NCBI GenBank assembly: GCA_949361645.1
Contig: OX442436.1
Coordinates: 5,886,386 to 5,950,385 of the forward strand
Direction: 5' to 3'
Origin: Spongilla lacustris
Lineage: Eukaryota > Porifera > Demospongiae > Spongillida > Spongillidae
DNA length: 64,000 nucleotides
Part shown: positions 9,865 to 20,781 of the stretch, piece by piece
Layout of the letters: every line of letters starts with the position of its first letter
Numbering within the stretch: the stretch's first letter is position 1
Notes under the pieces: model-generated
Told to the model about the DNA's origin: nothing
Seen by the model: the letters and a program-made list of their open reading frames with translations, nothing else
The model's database searches: none
Translations under genes and position numbers: made by a program

Positions 9865-12800
9865 CTCTGGCCAATCTGCTGGCACAGCTTTGATGACGAT
9901 GGCTTTAGGTCACGTGACACAAACTGTGCAGACATAGACCTGCAAGGTATGGGCAGCAAGCGTGCACACTGCTCCACAAGACAATACTGTAGGCTACAAG
10001 CGTGCACACTGCCCCACAACACAATACTGTAGGCTACAAGCGTGCACACTGCTCCACAAGACAATACTGTAGGCTACAAGCGTGCACACTGCCCCACAAC
10101 ACAATACTGTAGGCTACAAGCGTGCACACTGCTCCACAAGACAATACTGTAGGCTACAAGCGTGCACACTGCCCCACAACACAATACTGTAGGCTACAAG
10201 CGTGCACACTGCTCCACAAGACAATACTGTAGGCTACAAGCGTGCACACTGCCCCACAACACAATACTGTAGGCTACAAGCGTGCACACTGCTCCACAAG
10301 ACAATACTGTAGGCTACAAGCGTGCACACTGCTCCACAACACAATACTGTAGGCTACAAGCGTGCACACTGCCCCACAAGACAATACTGTAGGCTACAAG
10401 CGTGCACACTGCCCCACAAGACAATACTGTAGGCTACAAGCGTGCACACTGCCCCACAAGACAATACTGTAGGCTACAAGCGTGCACACTGCTCCACAAC
10501 ACAATACTGTAGGCTACAAGCGTGCACACTGCCCCACAAGACAATACTGTAGGCTACAAGCGTGCACACTGCTCCACAAGACAATACTGTAGGCTACAAG
10601 CGTGCACATTGCTCCACAACACAATACTGTAGGCTACAAGCGTGCACACTGCTCCACAAGACAATACTGTAGGCTACAAGCGTGCACATTGCTCCACAAG
10701 AGAATACTGTAGGCTACAAGCGTGCACATTGCTCCACAACACAATACTGTAGGCTACAAGCGTGCACACTGCCCCACAAGACAATACTGTAGGCTACAAG
10801 CGTGCACATTGCTCCACAACACAATACTGTAGGCTACAAGCGTGCACACTGTCCCACAAGACAATACTGTAGGCTACAAGAAAATCACACAATCAGCTGA
10901 CATATCTGTACAAACAAAATGTAGTTTTTTTTAAGAAAAAAAACCTCACTTCAGAACATAGATCTAACTCACAACAGATCAATGGCCTCCCCAATATATC
11001 AATGGCCTCCCCCAATATATCAATGGCCTCCCCAATATATCAATGGCCTCCCCAATATACCAATGGCCCCCCAATATATCAATGGCCTCCCCAATATATC
11101 CATTTTCCAATGTGCTTTGGGTATCGCAAGCGTTTAAATTTTTAAGGATCAAAATTAACATATGAGGGTCCCCTATAATTTCTCTTGGTAGTGTAATAAT
11201 TCGATTCCTCCAGTAAAGGGAATACCTCTATGCTGTTCTACATTAATGGCTTATGTGTAAACCAAACAATAGTTATAATATGTAGAAAATCCTAAACATG
11301 GCTGAATCTAACATTTAAAAATCTATATGGATACCCTCCAGGGACCCCCTAGGGGACCCCCAGGGGATCTCCTCATCTGTTGAAGTCCTCCATGAAAACT
11401 AGTTTGTCCAAAATATTGCAAACTCTGCAAAATGGCCGATCTTCTCAATAGTTGCAACTTTAGAAACCACCCCCATATCTATGGTACGCAACATAAATTT
11501 GAGCTTGTAACTTTGTACATTCCATAAGAATGCTGTAATGTATGTTTTGAGGTGATGTTTATTTACTTATCTTGTACAGGAATGCTGACTGACTGTGAAA
11601 ACCCAATTTACTCACTTATAACCTAAACAGTTAAAACACATATGAGCAGTAACTTCCTTACCTCCCTTATTGAATAGTACGAACATCCTGCCCCTAGTAC
11701 TATCAGTGATTAATTCACCACTCAAACCTGGAACTCAAAGTAACCCCCACCCTTCCTCCAAATAACCCCCACCCTTCCCCAGCCCCTCAGAATATGTTAC
11801 CTTTTGGATAAAAACCGAACATTGTTGTTCAATGATTCTGAGCTGCTGCAGTACTGGTGTGATGGTGTGTGATATGATTGTGCCTGTTGTGATGGTGTGT
11901 GATATGATTGTGCCTGTTGTGATGGTGTGTGATATGATGGTGCCTGTTGTGATGGTGTGTGATATGATTGTGCCTGTTGTGATGGTATGTGATATGATTG
12001 TGCCTGTTGTAATGGTGTGTGATATGATTGTGCCTGTTGTGATGGTGTGTGACAAAGAAAGAGAAGAAACATATACAGTTGGGCTACAAATAGAGATAAG
12101 CAAATAGATACAACTGTCACATGATTCTATACATGTGCTATATGTTAGGGTTAAAAACAAAATGTTGATGAATGCACCGGTCAAAACTGAACTAACCTGT
12201 GGAGCACTCTCTTTATGCTCCAACCTGGATATACATGCATGCATGAATTGTGTGTGCATGTGCATGTGTGCGTGTGTATCACAAGTGACATGTTACAACA
12301 TATCCTGCTTGAATTTATAGATTCTCACTTCAACAATGCCTTAGTGAGGGTAGGCAGGGCTGCTTTATGATCAGTAGTCCCCAGGCCACTTGATGCAGCA
12401 TCCCAGACAAGGGTGTGTGCTGTGAGGGGATGGGTCACCAACTGCAGCTTCTCTCTGCATGGAGTAGTTTCAGGGAAGCCATGAGGTTGGGCAATGTTGG
12501 GAGCTCTCTTTAACGTGGTGCTTGACATACACACAGTGGTGCTTAAAGTACACCCAGCAGTGCTTGAAGTACACCCAGCAGTGCTTGAAGTACACCCAGC
12601 GGTGCTTGAAGTAAACCCAGCGGTGCTTAAAGTGCACCCAGTGGTGCTTAAAGTACACCCAGCGGTGCTTGAAGTACACCCAGCGGTGCTTGAAGTACAC
12701 CCAGCGGTGCTTGAAGTACACCCAGCGGTGCTTGAAGTACACCCAGCGGTGCTTGAAGTACACCCAGCAGTGCTTGAAGTACACCCAGCAGTGCTTGAAG

Positions 12801-13081
12801 TACACCCAGCGGTGCTTGAAGTACACCCAGCAGTGCTTGAAGCACCACTAGCTCCTTGCAGTAAACTATGACCAGAGTACTGGAGAGTAAAGATATTAGA
12901 GGCACAATGATTATGTATAATATTATATATATAAACATCACACACACAGACAGACACACACATGCATACGTTAAACACACACATGCACACACACAGACAC
13001 ACACAGACAGACACACACACACACCTGTAGACACCCACCCACACACACACAGACACACACAGACACACACACACAGACACA

Positions 13082-13138
<57 letters not shown>

Positions 13139-14618
13139 TTTGGAGCACACACATGGATTGGTTTAAGAGGTTTGCGAGGTGAAGTACTTTGCACAGTTGA
13201 GCAGTCCCAGGTTGGTAGGTCTGGAGGTAGAGCTACTACATGCACTGGTGTTTGCTGCTTCACTCGTTGGATCGTTGTCAAGTTGTGGTCACAGAAGGGT
13301 AGACTTGTAAAGGACCGACCGAGTGCCCGGGTGGGCGCTGGTGGTATGAAATGATGTGAGCAGCCTGGGGAGGAGGCCAAGTGTTGTACATGGCCTGAGG
13401 AGGAGGAGGCCATGTGTTGTACATGGCCTGGGGAGGAGGCAAAGTGTTGTACACGACCTGGGGAGGAGGCCAGGTGGTGTTGTAGGTGGAATGAAGAAGT
13501 ATCGGAGGAGATGGAGGAGGTACCAAGTGTCTGTGGGCTAGGGCAATAATTTTGCCCCCTGTCAGGAACCTGATGTGTGGAGGAATAAGAACACACCATC
13601 AATAAACTACCCAAGTATTATCTCATTGCCATGGTAACACTGTCAACTTGTGGCTCATATCGATAGTGATGTTTAAGAGGGGGTTTTTTTTCTCACTGTG
13701 CACTAAAAAGAATAAATTTGATGACCTAATGGTTAACAGCTGTAAGGATGTACATATGTGTAATGAGCTTGCTATGGTATCCTAGTTTGCAATTACAAAT
13801 TACATTCAATTACATACATCATTGGTAAGGATCTCTATTGGGAATGAGACCCAATATGCAGTGCTGTGATTGAAGCCAATGGCTGCAGCTACTTGCTGGA
13901 ATTGGAGCATATAGTCACCCCACACACTACAAAGCATTCTGACATGGCCAGACCAGTGCCATATTGGCCTGCCCCAGTATGGCATCAGGATACTAGTACA
14001 GGAATGTTTTGGGTGACAGCCATATGTCATGCCTCCCACAAAGCTTCAAATTAGCGAAGCTGCAAATGGAGATCATCTATTTCTACAGAACTTGACTGAA
14101 ACCTTGCAACCACCTGGTACATCCTGATTGCGAGGTGTTAATTATACATTCCCTTACGCGACAATAACGCCCAGGCCAAGCGCACAAATAATAAAAATAA
14201 AACACAATGGGCTTTAAGGATAACGGTAGGCAAGGAATGATAGAACTGCGTCGGAGTGTACGTACTAACGAAAAAAAACACTTCCGACCGAACCGATAGG
14301 CCTACACGTGTACACGTACTGACAGCATTATTCACTGTGCCCAACCGCAACGTATACGTATAATACATGTATAGTAACACGCATAACATGCACCCATACG
14401 TGGCATATTTGTAAACAATCGCCCTACCACAGGCATCTAGGCTACATGTACATGTACATGTAACAGCCGCAACCGCGCTTACAGCAATACGTTCGTCAGG
14501 GGCCCGGGCACAATCTCGATGGGACCCGTGTGACGGTACCTACCTCCTCGGCGCAGCTGGATGCGTTGACCCGTTCGACCCACTGCCGAATGTATTCGTC
14601 ACGGTTCTCGGCCTCCAT
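9865..14618 (-). CDS. Unrecognised minus-strand gene candidate (tentative exons)
   Basis: The best exon is 14618-14544: ATG in GC-rich sequence, 25 codons (MEAENRDEYIRQWVERV...), donor GAG|GTAGGT. A phase-compatible second exon begins at 13569 (acceptor CATCAG) and is open for about 145 codons, Ser/Pro/His-rich with repeats of ASSPGHVQH. Further candidate exons with good splice sites are 11853-11801 (acceptor CACCAG, donor AAG|GTAAC), 11687-11662 (GGCAG / GGGAG|GTAAGG), and 9939-9865 (TTGCAG / GAG|GTGAC; contains MSAQFVSRDLKPSSSK). The phase chain through the 21-bp array could not be closed, so the number of genes is uncertain. I do not recognise a family. Minisatellites separate the candidate exons, as in the recognised genes of this window. 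Confidence 0.35.
9961..10880. repeat. 40-bp satellite, 23 units without an indel
   Basis: Unit CGTGCACACT-GCTCCACAAG-ACAATACTGT-AGGCTACAAG, exactly 40 bp, 23 copies filling 920 bp. In the first ten or so copies two variants (GCTCCACAAG and GCCCCACAAC) mostly alternate, giving an 80-bp higher-order period. Later copies are mixed. Confidence 0.95.
10980..11105. repeat. ~19-bp repeat (ATCAATGGCCTCCCCAATAT)
   Basis: Six to seven copies with small length changes. Confidence 0.9.
11865..12055. repeat. 30-bp minisatellite
   Basis: Six copies of a 30-bp unit containing TGATATGATTGTGCCTGTTG. It abuts the acceptor of the candidate exon 11853-11801. Because 30 is a multiple of 3 it creates long false ORFs. 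Confidence 0.9.
12535..12845. repeat. 21-bp minisatellite, open in several frames
   Basis: About 14-15 copies of AGTGCTTGAAGTACACCCAGC. One minus frame reads a Ser/Thr/Ala/Cys heptad (TSSTAGC) and is continuous with flanking open sequence from 13614 to 12325, so coding use cannot be fully excluded. Confidence 0.9.
12940..13138. repeat. CA/CAGA microsatellite
   Basis: Interrupted CACACAGA repeats ending in a pure (CA)n block. Confidence 0.9.
13365..13475. repeat. ~30-bp GA-rich repeat
   Basis: Four copies around GGGGAGGAGGC-AAGTGTTGTACA. They lie inside the open frame of the candidate exon starting at 13569 (-), where they encode repeated SSPG(H/R)VQH. Confidence 0.75.
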
Positions 14619-15349
14619 GCCGTCTTCCTCTCCTTTGCCAGCGCTAGGTGCGTTCTTGTCCCGCTAATATACAGCTAAGGTGCTGCGGTAAACTAACCCC
14701 CCACCATGTGCCCGCTAAATCCGAACTCCGGTCGGAAACGGAAGGCCTCTATTGATTGCGTAAGTGTTATTTAAAATGTAGTACATGTACGTACCGGTAT
14801 CGAGAGTTACGTTATCTAAGATTGCAGCTGACGACACGCGAACTCTAGTTAAAGTAATGCCTACCAGTACTGAGTACATCAAAATCACAATTGTAAATGA
14901 ATAACACAGGGTCGAGGCTTGATCTGTACATGTAGCGTTATCGGTCGTACCCAGACCCAAATTACGTACGATGATAGGTTAAGCAAAAAGTGTACTCATG
15001 TCACCCTACAGCTAGCTATATTACGAATGCAATTACATGCCATTTGAAATTAGTGTACATCATTGCCACGCCATGTTCCAATTGGTTCCAGCAAAGCCAG
15101 TATTTTTCCTGGCGTTCTTTTTTTATTGAGCCAGAATACACTGTAGATGCCATTAGTTGGAACGACCATAAGCGGTATAAAGTTAATTGTGTAATTTTGC
15201 ATAACTGCAAATGAAGTGCGGTGCTCGCGGCCTGACTGAGGGCATTGTGTTACGTAAAATATTCTCAGTTATAGCGCGTATATTTTTATGCAAAACAAGT
15301 GTCATCCTTAGTCATAGGGCTAAGGAGGCTGGCAGATCAGAGTACTCAC

Positions 15350-15407
15350 AAGTCTGCGTATAAGTCTTTGAATGCTGGTATGTCAGTGTTTTCACTGACT
15401 GATTGAG
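15350..15407 (-). other. Candidate minus-strand exon
   Basis: Acceptor TGCCTAG, donor ACTT|GTGAGTAC, one open frame reading QSVSENTDIPAFKDLYADL. No partner exon could be fixed. The open stretch at 16120-15980 (containing IPANLGTHVNIEILLYLPW) may belong to the same unit. Not recognised. Confidence 0.25.
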
Positions 15408-15443
15408 CTAGGCACATCCATAACTAAGGGGCAGTCGAGGGTG

Positions 15444-15985
15444 GTGTGTACATGTGGAATGGTGAGGGTGTGTACATGTGGAATGGTGAGGGTGTGTACA
15501 TGTGGAATGGTGAGGGTGTGTACATGTGGAATGGTGAGGGTGTGTACATGTGGAATGGTGAGGGTGTGTACATGTGGAATGGTGAGGGTGTGTACATGTG
15601 GAATGGTGAGGGTGTGTACATGTGGAATGGTGAGGGTGTGTACATGTGGAATGGTGAGGGTGTGTACATGTGGAATGGTGAGGGTGTGTACATGTGGAAT
15701 GGTGAGGGTGTGTACATGTGGAATGGTGAGGGTGTGTACATGTGGAATGGTGAGGGTGTGTACATGTGGAATGGTGAGGGTGTGTACATGTGGAATGGTG
15801 AGGGTGTGTACATGTGGAATGGTGAGGGTGTGTACATGTGGAATGGTGAGGTGTGTACATGTGGAATGGTGAGGGTGTGTACATGTGGTTTGTGAGGGTG
15901 GTGTGTACATGTGGTTTGTGAGGGTGGTGTGTACATGTGGTTTGTGAGGGTGGTGTGTACATGTGGTTTGTGAGGGTGGTGTGTA
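15444..15985. repeat. 24-bp minisatellite with a 26-bp variant tail
   Basis: About 18 near-identical copies of TGTACATGTGGAATGGTGAG-GGTG (15447-15880), then four copies of a variant with GTGGTTTGTGAGG. Because 24 is divisible by 3, five long shadow ORFs result. Confidence 0.95.
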
Positions 15986-16325
15986 CACGTCTTTCTTAAT
16001 ACGTCCATCAGTCACTCTCATCTTAGTGAATATGTAAGGTTGCCCAGCTGGACATACACTCCAGGGTAAGTACAAGAGGATTTCAATGTTGACATGGGTA
16101 CCCAAGTTAGCAGGTATTCTCAAAAGGGCTTCTTTTCCTCTTTGGTCAGCTTTTTGGCATGCAAACATTTTACAGCAACATATGCATTTGCAACATACCA
16201 CCTTCCATTCTACACCACACCAAATGAACAACAACTATTTGTCCTAAATGTTTACATGGTTATTAATCAAATGGCAGAGACTAACATTGGAGCAATAGAT
16301 CACCTGAACAGAAGACTGCATGAAC

Positions 16326-16470
16326 CAAAAAAAAAAAAAAAAAAAAAAAACAGTCTTGTATGGCACTCGCCCCAAGAGCCTCATATCTAATAGCCTCATT
16401 AGCTCAGTCACCTGGAGAGCAAAAACACAAGAGGATTTTGGATTGCATCTCTGAACTGAATCATATGGTG
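16326..16470 (+). mobile_element. Possible tRNA-derived SINE fragment
   Basis: A 24-nt A-run is followed about 50 nt later by a tRNA-like block: TTAGCTCAGTCACCTGGAGAGC resembles the box A and D-arm, then a degraded box B (GGATTGCATCTC) about 30 nt on. The T-arm and acceptor stem are not convincing. A similar A-run plus TAGCTCACTGAGCTCAGGAG occurs at about 24270-24335. Confidence 0.25.
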
Positions 16471-16695
16471 TGTGTACATGGAGGCATTGGACTGACCTTA
16501 CGAAGAAGCGGATAAACAGTTAGAGTTAACGAGTGAGCATGATCTCTGTTGTCTGAGCTTTCTAAGGCAAAGCGTCGGCAGTGTGGCTACATTGTATTCG
16601 ACGGCTCGATCTGAATACGCACGCTAAAAAGTGTTTTGCTAATCGTATTCACGACACTTCAAATCCTACATAGAACCTACAATAACATTATAGTG

Positions 16696-16747
16696 GAAAT
16701 GTTGCATCGACGATTGATGTATTATACATCAATCGATGCAGCATTTC
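16696..16747. repeat. ~50-bp near-perfect palindrome
   Basis: AAATGTTGCATCGACGATTG and its near-complement CAATCGATGCAGCATTT flank a TGTATTATACAT centre. It lies about 200 bp upstream of CCDC24. It could be a short hairpin element or a regulatory dyad. Confidence 0.7.
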
Positions 16748-16902
16748 CCCTCTGGATAGCAATAGAAAGTTGCTGCCAAGTGGCATTCTGATCTCCAGTG
16801 TTAAGTGTGATCCTCTTGCCAAGTTCTTTGATGAGAGCATAGATTATCGGCTGCGATATAGCAGTTATTTAAAATAAAAAAATTATTAAGTCCACGTGAT
16901 CA

Positions 16903-16916
16903 GTTGCCATAGCATC
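16903..16916 (+). promoter_or_regulatory. X-box-like RFX site before CCDC24
   Basis: GTTGCCATAGCATC matches the RFX X-box consensus GTNRCC-N(0-3)-RGYAAC except for one base in the second half. It ends four bases before the CCDC24 start codon. Confidence 0.55.
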
Positions 16917-16920
16917 AGAC

Positions 16921-19900
16921 ATGGAACCAGCTGGTTCGGAAACATTTCAACTGCAACCTTCTATTTGGAAGCTAATCGCTCGGTTTTGTCCGCCGGAGGA
17001 GCAGCAGGAGATGCAAAGGATCTTAGGCTACGCGATTGTGGAGCAAGCCCGTGACTTGTACTGTGAGGTGAGGATCGATTGAATGAGCTTTAATACTCTG
17101 TTCAAATTAATGGATGTGTAACATTCAGGCTAGCACTCACTTGGAAATATGGAAGCAACTCAAGGATGAGTCGGAAGAAAGCATTGGTGAGTTATCGGGC
17201 GGTTAGTGTGCCCTTCCAACGTGTGTACATGCATACAGTACTTCAGAGACTGCCCGAGCCCCCCGCGGTTAGAGAGCGCTTGGTGCAAGAAATAAGGTTT
17301 CTTTTGGAACACTTGGAACATAAAGAGAAACAAAGTCTGCGGTGAGGAGACGATGCTACATGTAAATGTATCGTAATATTAAAAAATAATAATAATTGAA
17401 TTATAATTACCCATGCACTCGTACACCTCGGCACACACAAGCACATGTAGTGCTAAATAATGCGATAGAGGCTGAAGGTGTCTAGAAATAGCTGTGGGTG
17501 CATCAACCCTATTCCATTTGTTCATGTTCTGTGCTCTCTCCATTAAGTACATGTACCTCCTCCCCCTTAAACCATAGCTGATCCTTTACTTACATACTTG
17601 TGTCATTGCAGAAATGAAACTGGGGCAAGAAAGAGGCAGATAGAAGAATATGTGAGGCAGCAGCAAGGTATGCAAGGGTATGCGAGAGGTATGCAAGGGT
17701 GTAACAGGGGTATGCGAGAGGTATGCAAGGGTGTAACAAGGGTATGCGAGAGGTATGCAAGGGTATGCGAGAGGTATGCAAGGGTGTAACAGGGGTATGC
17801 GAGAGGTATGCAAGGGTGTAACAGGGGTATGCGAGAGGTATGCAAGGGTGTAACAAGAGTATGCGAGAGGTATGCAAGGGTGTAACAGGGGTATGCGAGA
17901 GGTATGCAAGGGTGTAACAAGGGTATGCATGAGGTATGCAAGGGTGTAACAGGGGTATGCGAGAGGTATGCAAGGGTGTAACAAGGGTATGCGAGAGGTA
18001 TGCAAGGGTGTAACAAGGGTATGCGAGAGGTATGCAAGGGTGTAACAAGGGTATGCGTGAGGTATGCAAGGGTGAAACAAGGGTATGTAAGGTGGATGCA
18101 AGTTGTATAACAAGAGTTCTGTGTGGGCACAACATGGGGAGGAAGAAAACCATCACTCAATATCTAAGGGGGTACCTAATATCTATGGGGGCACCCAATA
18201 TCTAAGGGGCACCCAATATCTAAGGGGGCACCCAATATCTAAAGGGGCACCCAATATCTAAGGGGGCACCCAATATCTAAGGGGGCACCCAATATCTAAG
18301 GGGGCACCCAATATCTAAGGGGGCACCCAATATCTAAGGGGGCACCCAATATCTAAGGGGGCACCCAATATCTAAGGGGGCACCCAATATCTAAGGGGGC
18401 ACCCAATATCTAAGGGGGCACCCAATATCTAAGGGGGCACCCAATATCTAAGGGGACACCGAATATATCTTCTCTTTGCTGTGCACAGTGCAACACCCCC
18501 AGTCCCAGAGCAGACCATCGAGTGCTGCTAGTTACAGGAGTCAAAGTGCAATGTCGATGCTCTCTGAAATTGAAGGAAGGTGAGTCATATGTGTGTGTGT
18601 TGGCCAGGCACATACCTATAGGGCCAGGCGCATACCTATAGGGCCAGGCACATACCTATAGGGCCAGGCACATAGCTATAGGACCAGGCACATAGCTATA
18701 GGACCAGGCATATAGCTATAGGACCAGGCACATAGCTATAGGACCAGGCGCATAGCTATAGGACCAGGCACATAGCTATAGGGCCAGGCACATAGCTATA
18801 GGACCAGGCACATAGCTATAGGACCAGGCACATAGCTATAGGGCCAGGCACATAGCTATAGGACCAGGCACATAGCTATACAGGGGCCAGGCACACTTTG
18901 CCTACACATGCATGTAGCGAACATGGTACATTGGAACCTGCCTTAATGGTCACCTGAGTTGGCTGGTCACCTCTGCATACCGGCCACATTAGTGAACTCT
19001 CGAACAATCCCTAATGACATAATGGATTCAGAGTGGGGCAGCCACCTGTCTACAAAGGGGGCCCACTTATTCTTGGGCCACAGGTGACCCCCTTAAACCT
19101 GTTCTTTAGGCCCTAAAGAACAGGTTCCACTGTATATGCAGTCCCTGTTGGAAAATATATCTATAATCCTGTCTGTCTGTCTTGTGTGTGTTAGATGCTC
19201 AGCCCTTGGAGGTGAGGCAAAGGCAATATGTGAACATGTAACAGTGATGGAAGTCGATAGTGTCATACAAAACTTGAGGTATAAAGAAGACAGAAGGGTG
19301 TGTGTGTGTGGGGGGGGGGGGGGGCAGCGAGTGTGGGGTTTTGAGCTCATGGTAAGGTGAAGATCTGCATTCACAGGGAAGCACTGCGAGAGGAATGTGA
19401 AATAAGAACACAGGAGGTTCAGTTTCTGCAGGTGAGCTTTAAAAAAAAAGGTTGGATTTGTGTCATGAAAATCTCCAGAGGTGTGTGGAAGAGGCAAGTG
19501 AGAAGATGAAGTGGAGGAGCAATGAGGAACCATCAATTCAAGGTATGCTAAGCATGTAATCCCACCCCACCCCTCCTCCCAGGGTCCAACATTATGTGAA
19601 AATCCTTCCAGAGTTACGGGAGTTCGGCACGGAGTTAGAGAAGGAGATACTAGAAGGGATAAATCACATGACTACAACCAGCCCGGTGGTAGATCACCAC
19701 AGAACAAGAACTCCCTTGCTGCCACCTTTGAGAGAGTAGGCTTGCATCAAACAAAAGCTGAGCTGCTCAGGCAAGAATGATTGCTTTACAGGGGTGCCAG
19801 TGATGCTTCCAAAGACCAGTGTCTTCATGGAGGTCAGGGGGGGCAAAGAGATCTTCCCAGCTCCAACAACGACAAGGGACCGAGCAACTCACCACAGGAT

Positions 19901-20002
19901 GTTTTCACCATGAAACCTAATCCACCATGTATATCCGTGGGAAGAACTTACCTGTCACTGAGAGCAGATAGGTGTATAGATCGCAGAGAGACTGTAATAT
20001 AG
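16921..20002 (+). CDS. CCDC24: CCDC24-like coiled-coil protein (10 exons)
   Basis: Exons 16921-17067, 17129-17186, 17239-17341, 17612-17667, 18489-18579, 19195-19278, 19377-19431, 19479-19542, 19612-19735, 19792-20002; all phases close to 330 aa. The N-terminal helix (SIWKLIARFCPPEEQQEMQR, then ILGYAIVEQA), the segment RLVQEIRFLLEHLEHKE and the coiled coil (VIQNLREALREECE, FLQRCVEEA) follow the vertebrate CCDC24 pattern in order and spacing. The family is poorly characterised. No enzyme motif is present. The final exon uses donor GA|GTAGGC; if unspliced, translation would end at TAG 19737-19739. Introns 4 and 5 hold minisatellites. An X-box-like site lies just upstream, which would fit control by an RFX factor. 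Confidence 0.78.
17668..18085. repeat. 32-bp minisatellite in CCDC24 intron 4
   Basis: About 13 copies of a unit made from GGTATGCGAGAGGTATGCAA plus GGGTGTAACAAG. It starts at the donor of exon 4: the donor GTATGC is itself the first repeat unit. Confidence 0.95.
18165..18465. repeat. 19-bp minisatellite (GCACCCAATATCTAAGGGG)
   Basis: About 16 copies in CCDC24 intron 4, ending close before the exon 5 acceptor. Confidence 0.95.
18604..18895. repeat. 20-bp minisatellite (CCAGGCACATAGCTATAGGA)
   Basis: About 14 copies in CCDC24 intron 5. Confidence 0.95.
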
Positions 20003-20101
20003 TAGCCAATACACAGTATTTTATTTGCTCACTTTCTGTAACACTTGCTAAATGTATTACAATGTGGGGTTATATAATCAAGTTTATCATCAGCAATGTT
20101 A

Positions 20102-20496
20102 CTAGAGTGAACCTACAGAGAGAGGGACAGTAGGGACATACCCCTTTGATGAATGGGCTCCTCGGATGCATTGAATGGAGGCGGCATAGTACCCATCGAA
20201 TGGTTTGACTATAAGGCGAATTCCATTTGGACGCCAGCCAGTTTGCCAGGCATTTGTAAATTTTCCCCCCACCAGTAGTGAAGAGATAGGAGTGAAGAAG
20301 GCATGATTTCTTGACTTTTTTGGTAGCAAGCAATGGGTGAGAAAGTGCTTTTGGATGGGCCAAGTGAATTTAGTACTCTATCACCAAAAAACTTCTTTAA
20401 ATTCTTTCCAAAATGGCCACTCCAGAAACTCGATCTTACTCCAATGTCAGTGATGACAGGCAAATGTGAAGGTTTCTCCAGTGACTGGTTGTACAT
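20102..20496 (-). pseudogene. Small ORF with apparent -1 frameshift, unknown
   Basis: Two overlapping minus frames read as one protein if a single A is missing from the six-A run (plus-strand T-run 20317-20322). The first frame starts MYNQSLEKPSHLPVITDIG at 20496. The second carries the better-looking C-terminal half (VGGKFTNAWQTGWRPNGIRL, DGYYAASIQCIRGAHSSKG) and stops at 20102. Joined length would be about 130 aa. W/G/N-rich, non-repetitive composition suggests a real gene. I do not recognise it, though short axonemal inner-microtubule proteins look similar. It is either a sequencing or assembly indel, or a young pseudogene. Confidence 0.45.
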
Positions 20497-20781
20497 GTAG
20501 GGCTGTAAGATTCTGAGAGCATGTTATATGATAAATGATTTCCCACACCATAGTTGGAAAAGGTGCGTGGAAGCGTTTAAGGGTTACGAATCGACGAGAT
20601 ACACGTACTATACCCTACTACAAGCTACCGGTATTCTTTTTCGATGGGGGCGGAGGTGGGAACAGCGGTGACGTCCTAATTGGAAATTACGGTAACCATG
20701 TGGGTTATTGTAGTAAATGGCTGCTAGCTCGAGATAGTCGCTTTGTAAAAATCTGTTACAATCTTAACCGTGCACAGCGTT

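Noticed and set aside
9961..10880. CRISPR-like regular repeat
   Set aside because: No unique spacers: the whole 40-bp unit is repeated. The sequence is eukaryotic.
13625..13638. X-box-like ATTGCCATGGTAAC
   Set aside because: It is intronic to an uncertain gene and not near a defined start. Noted, but not called as regulatory.
15392..16234. 280-codon minus ORF rich in His/Thr/Pro
   Set aside because: Mostly a 24-bp minisatellite. Only the short unique part near 15980-16120 might be exon.
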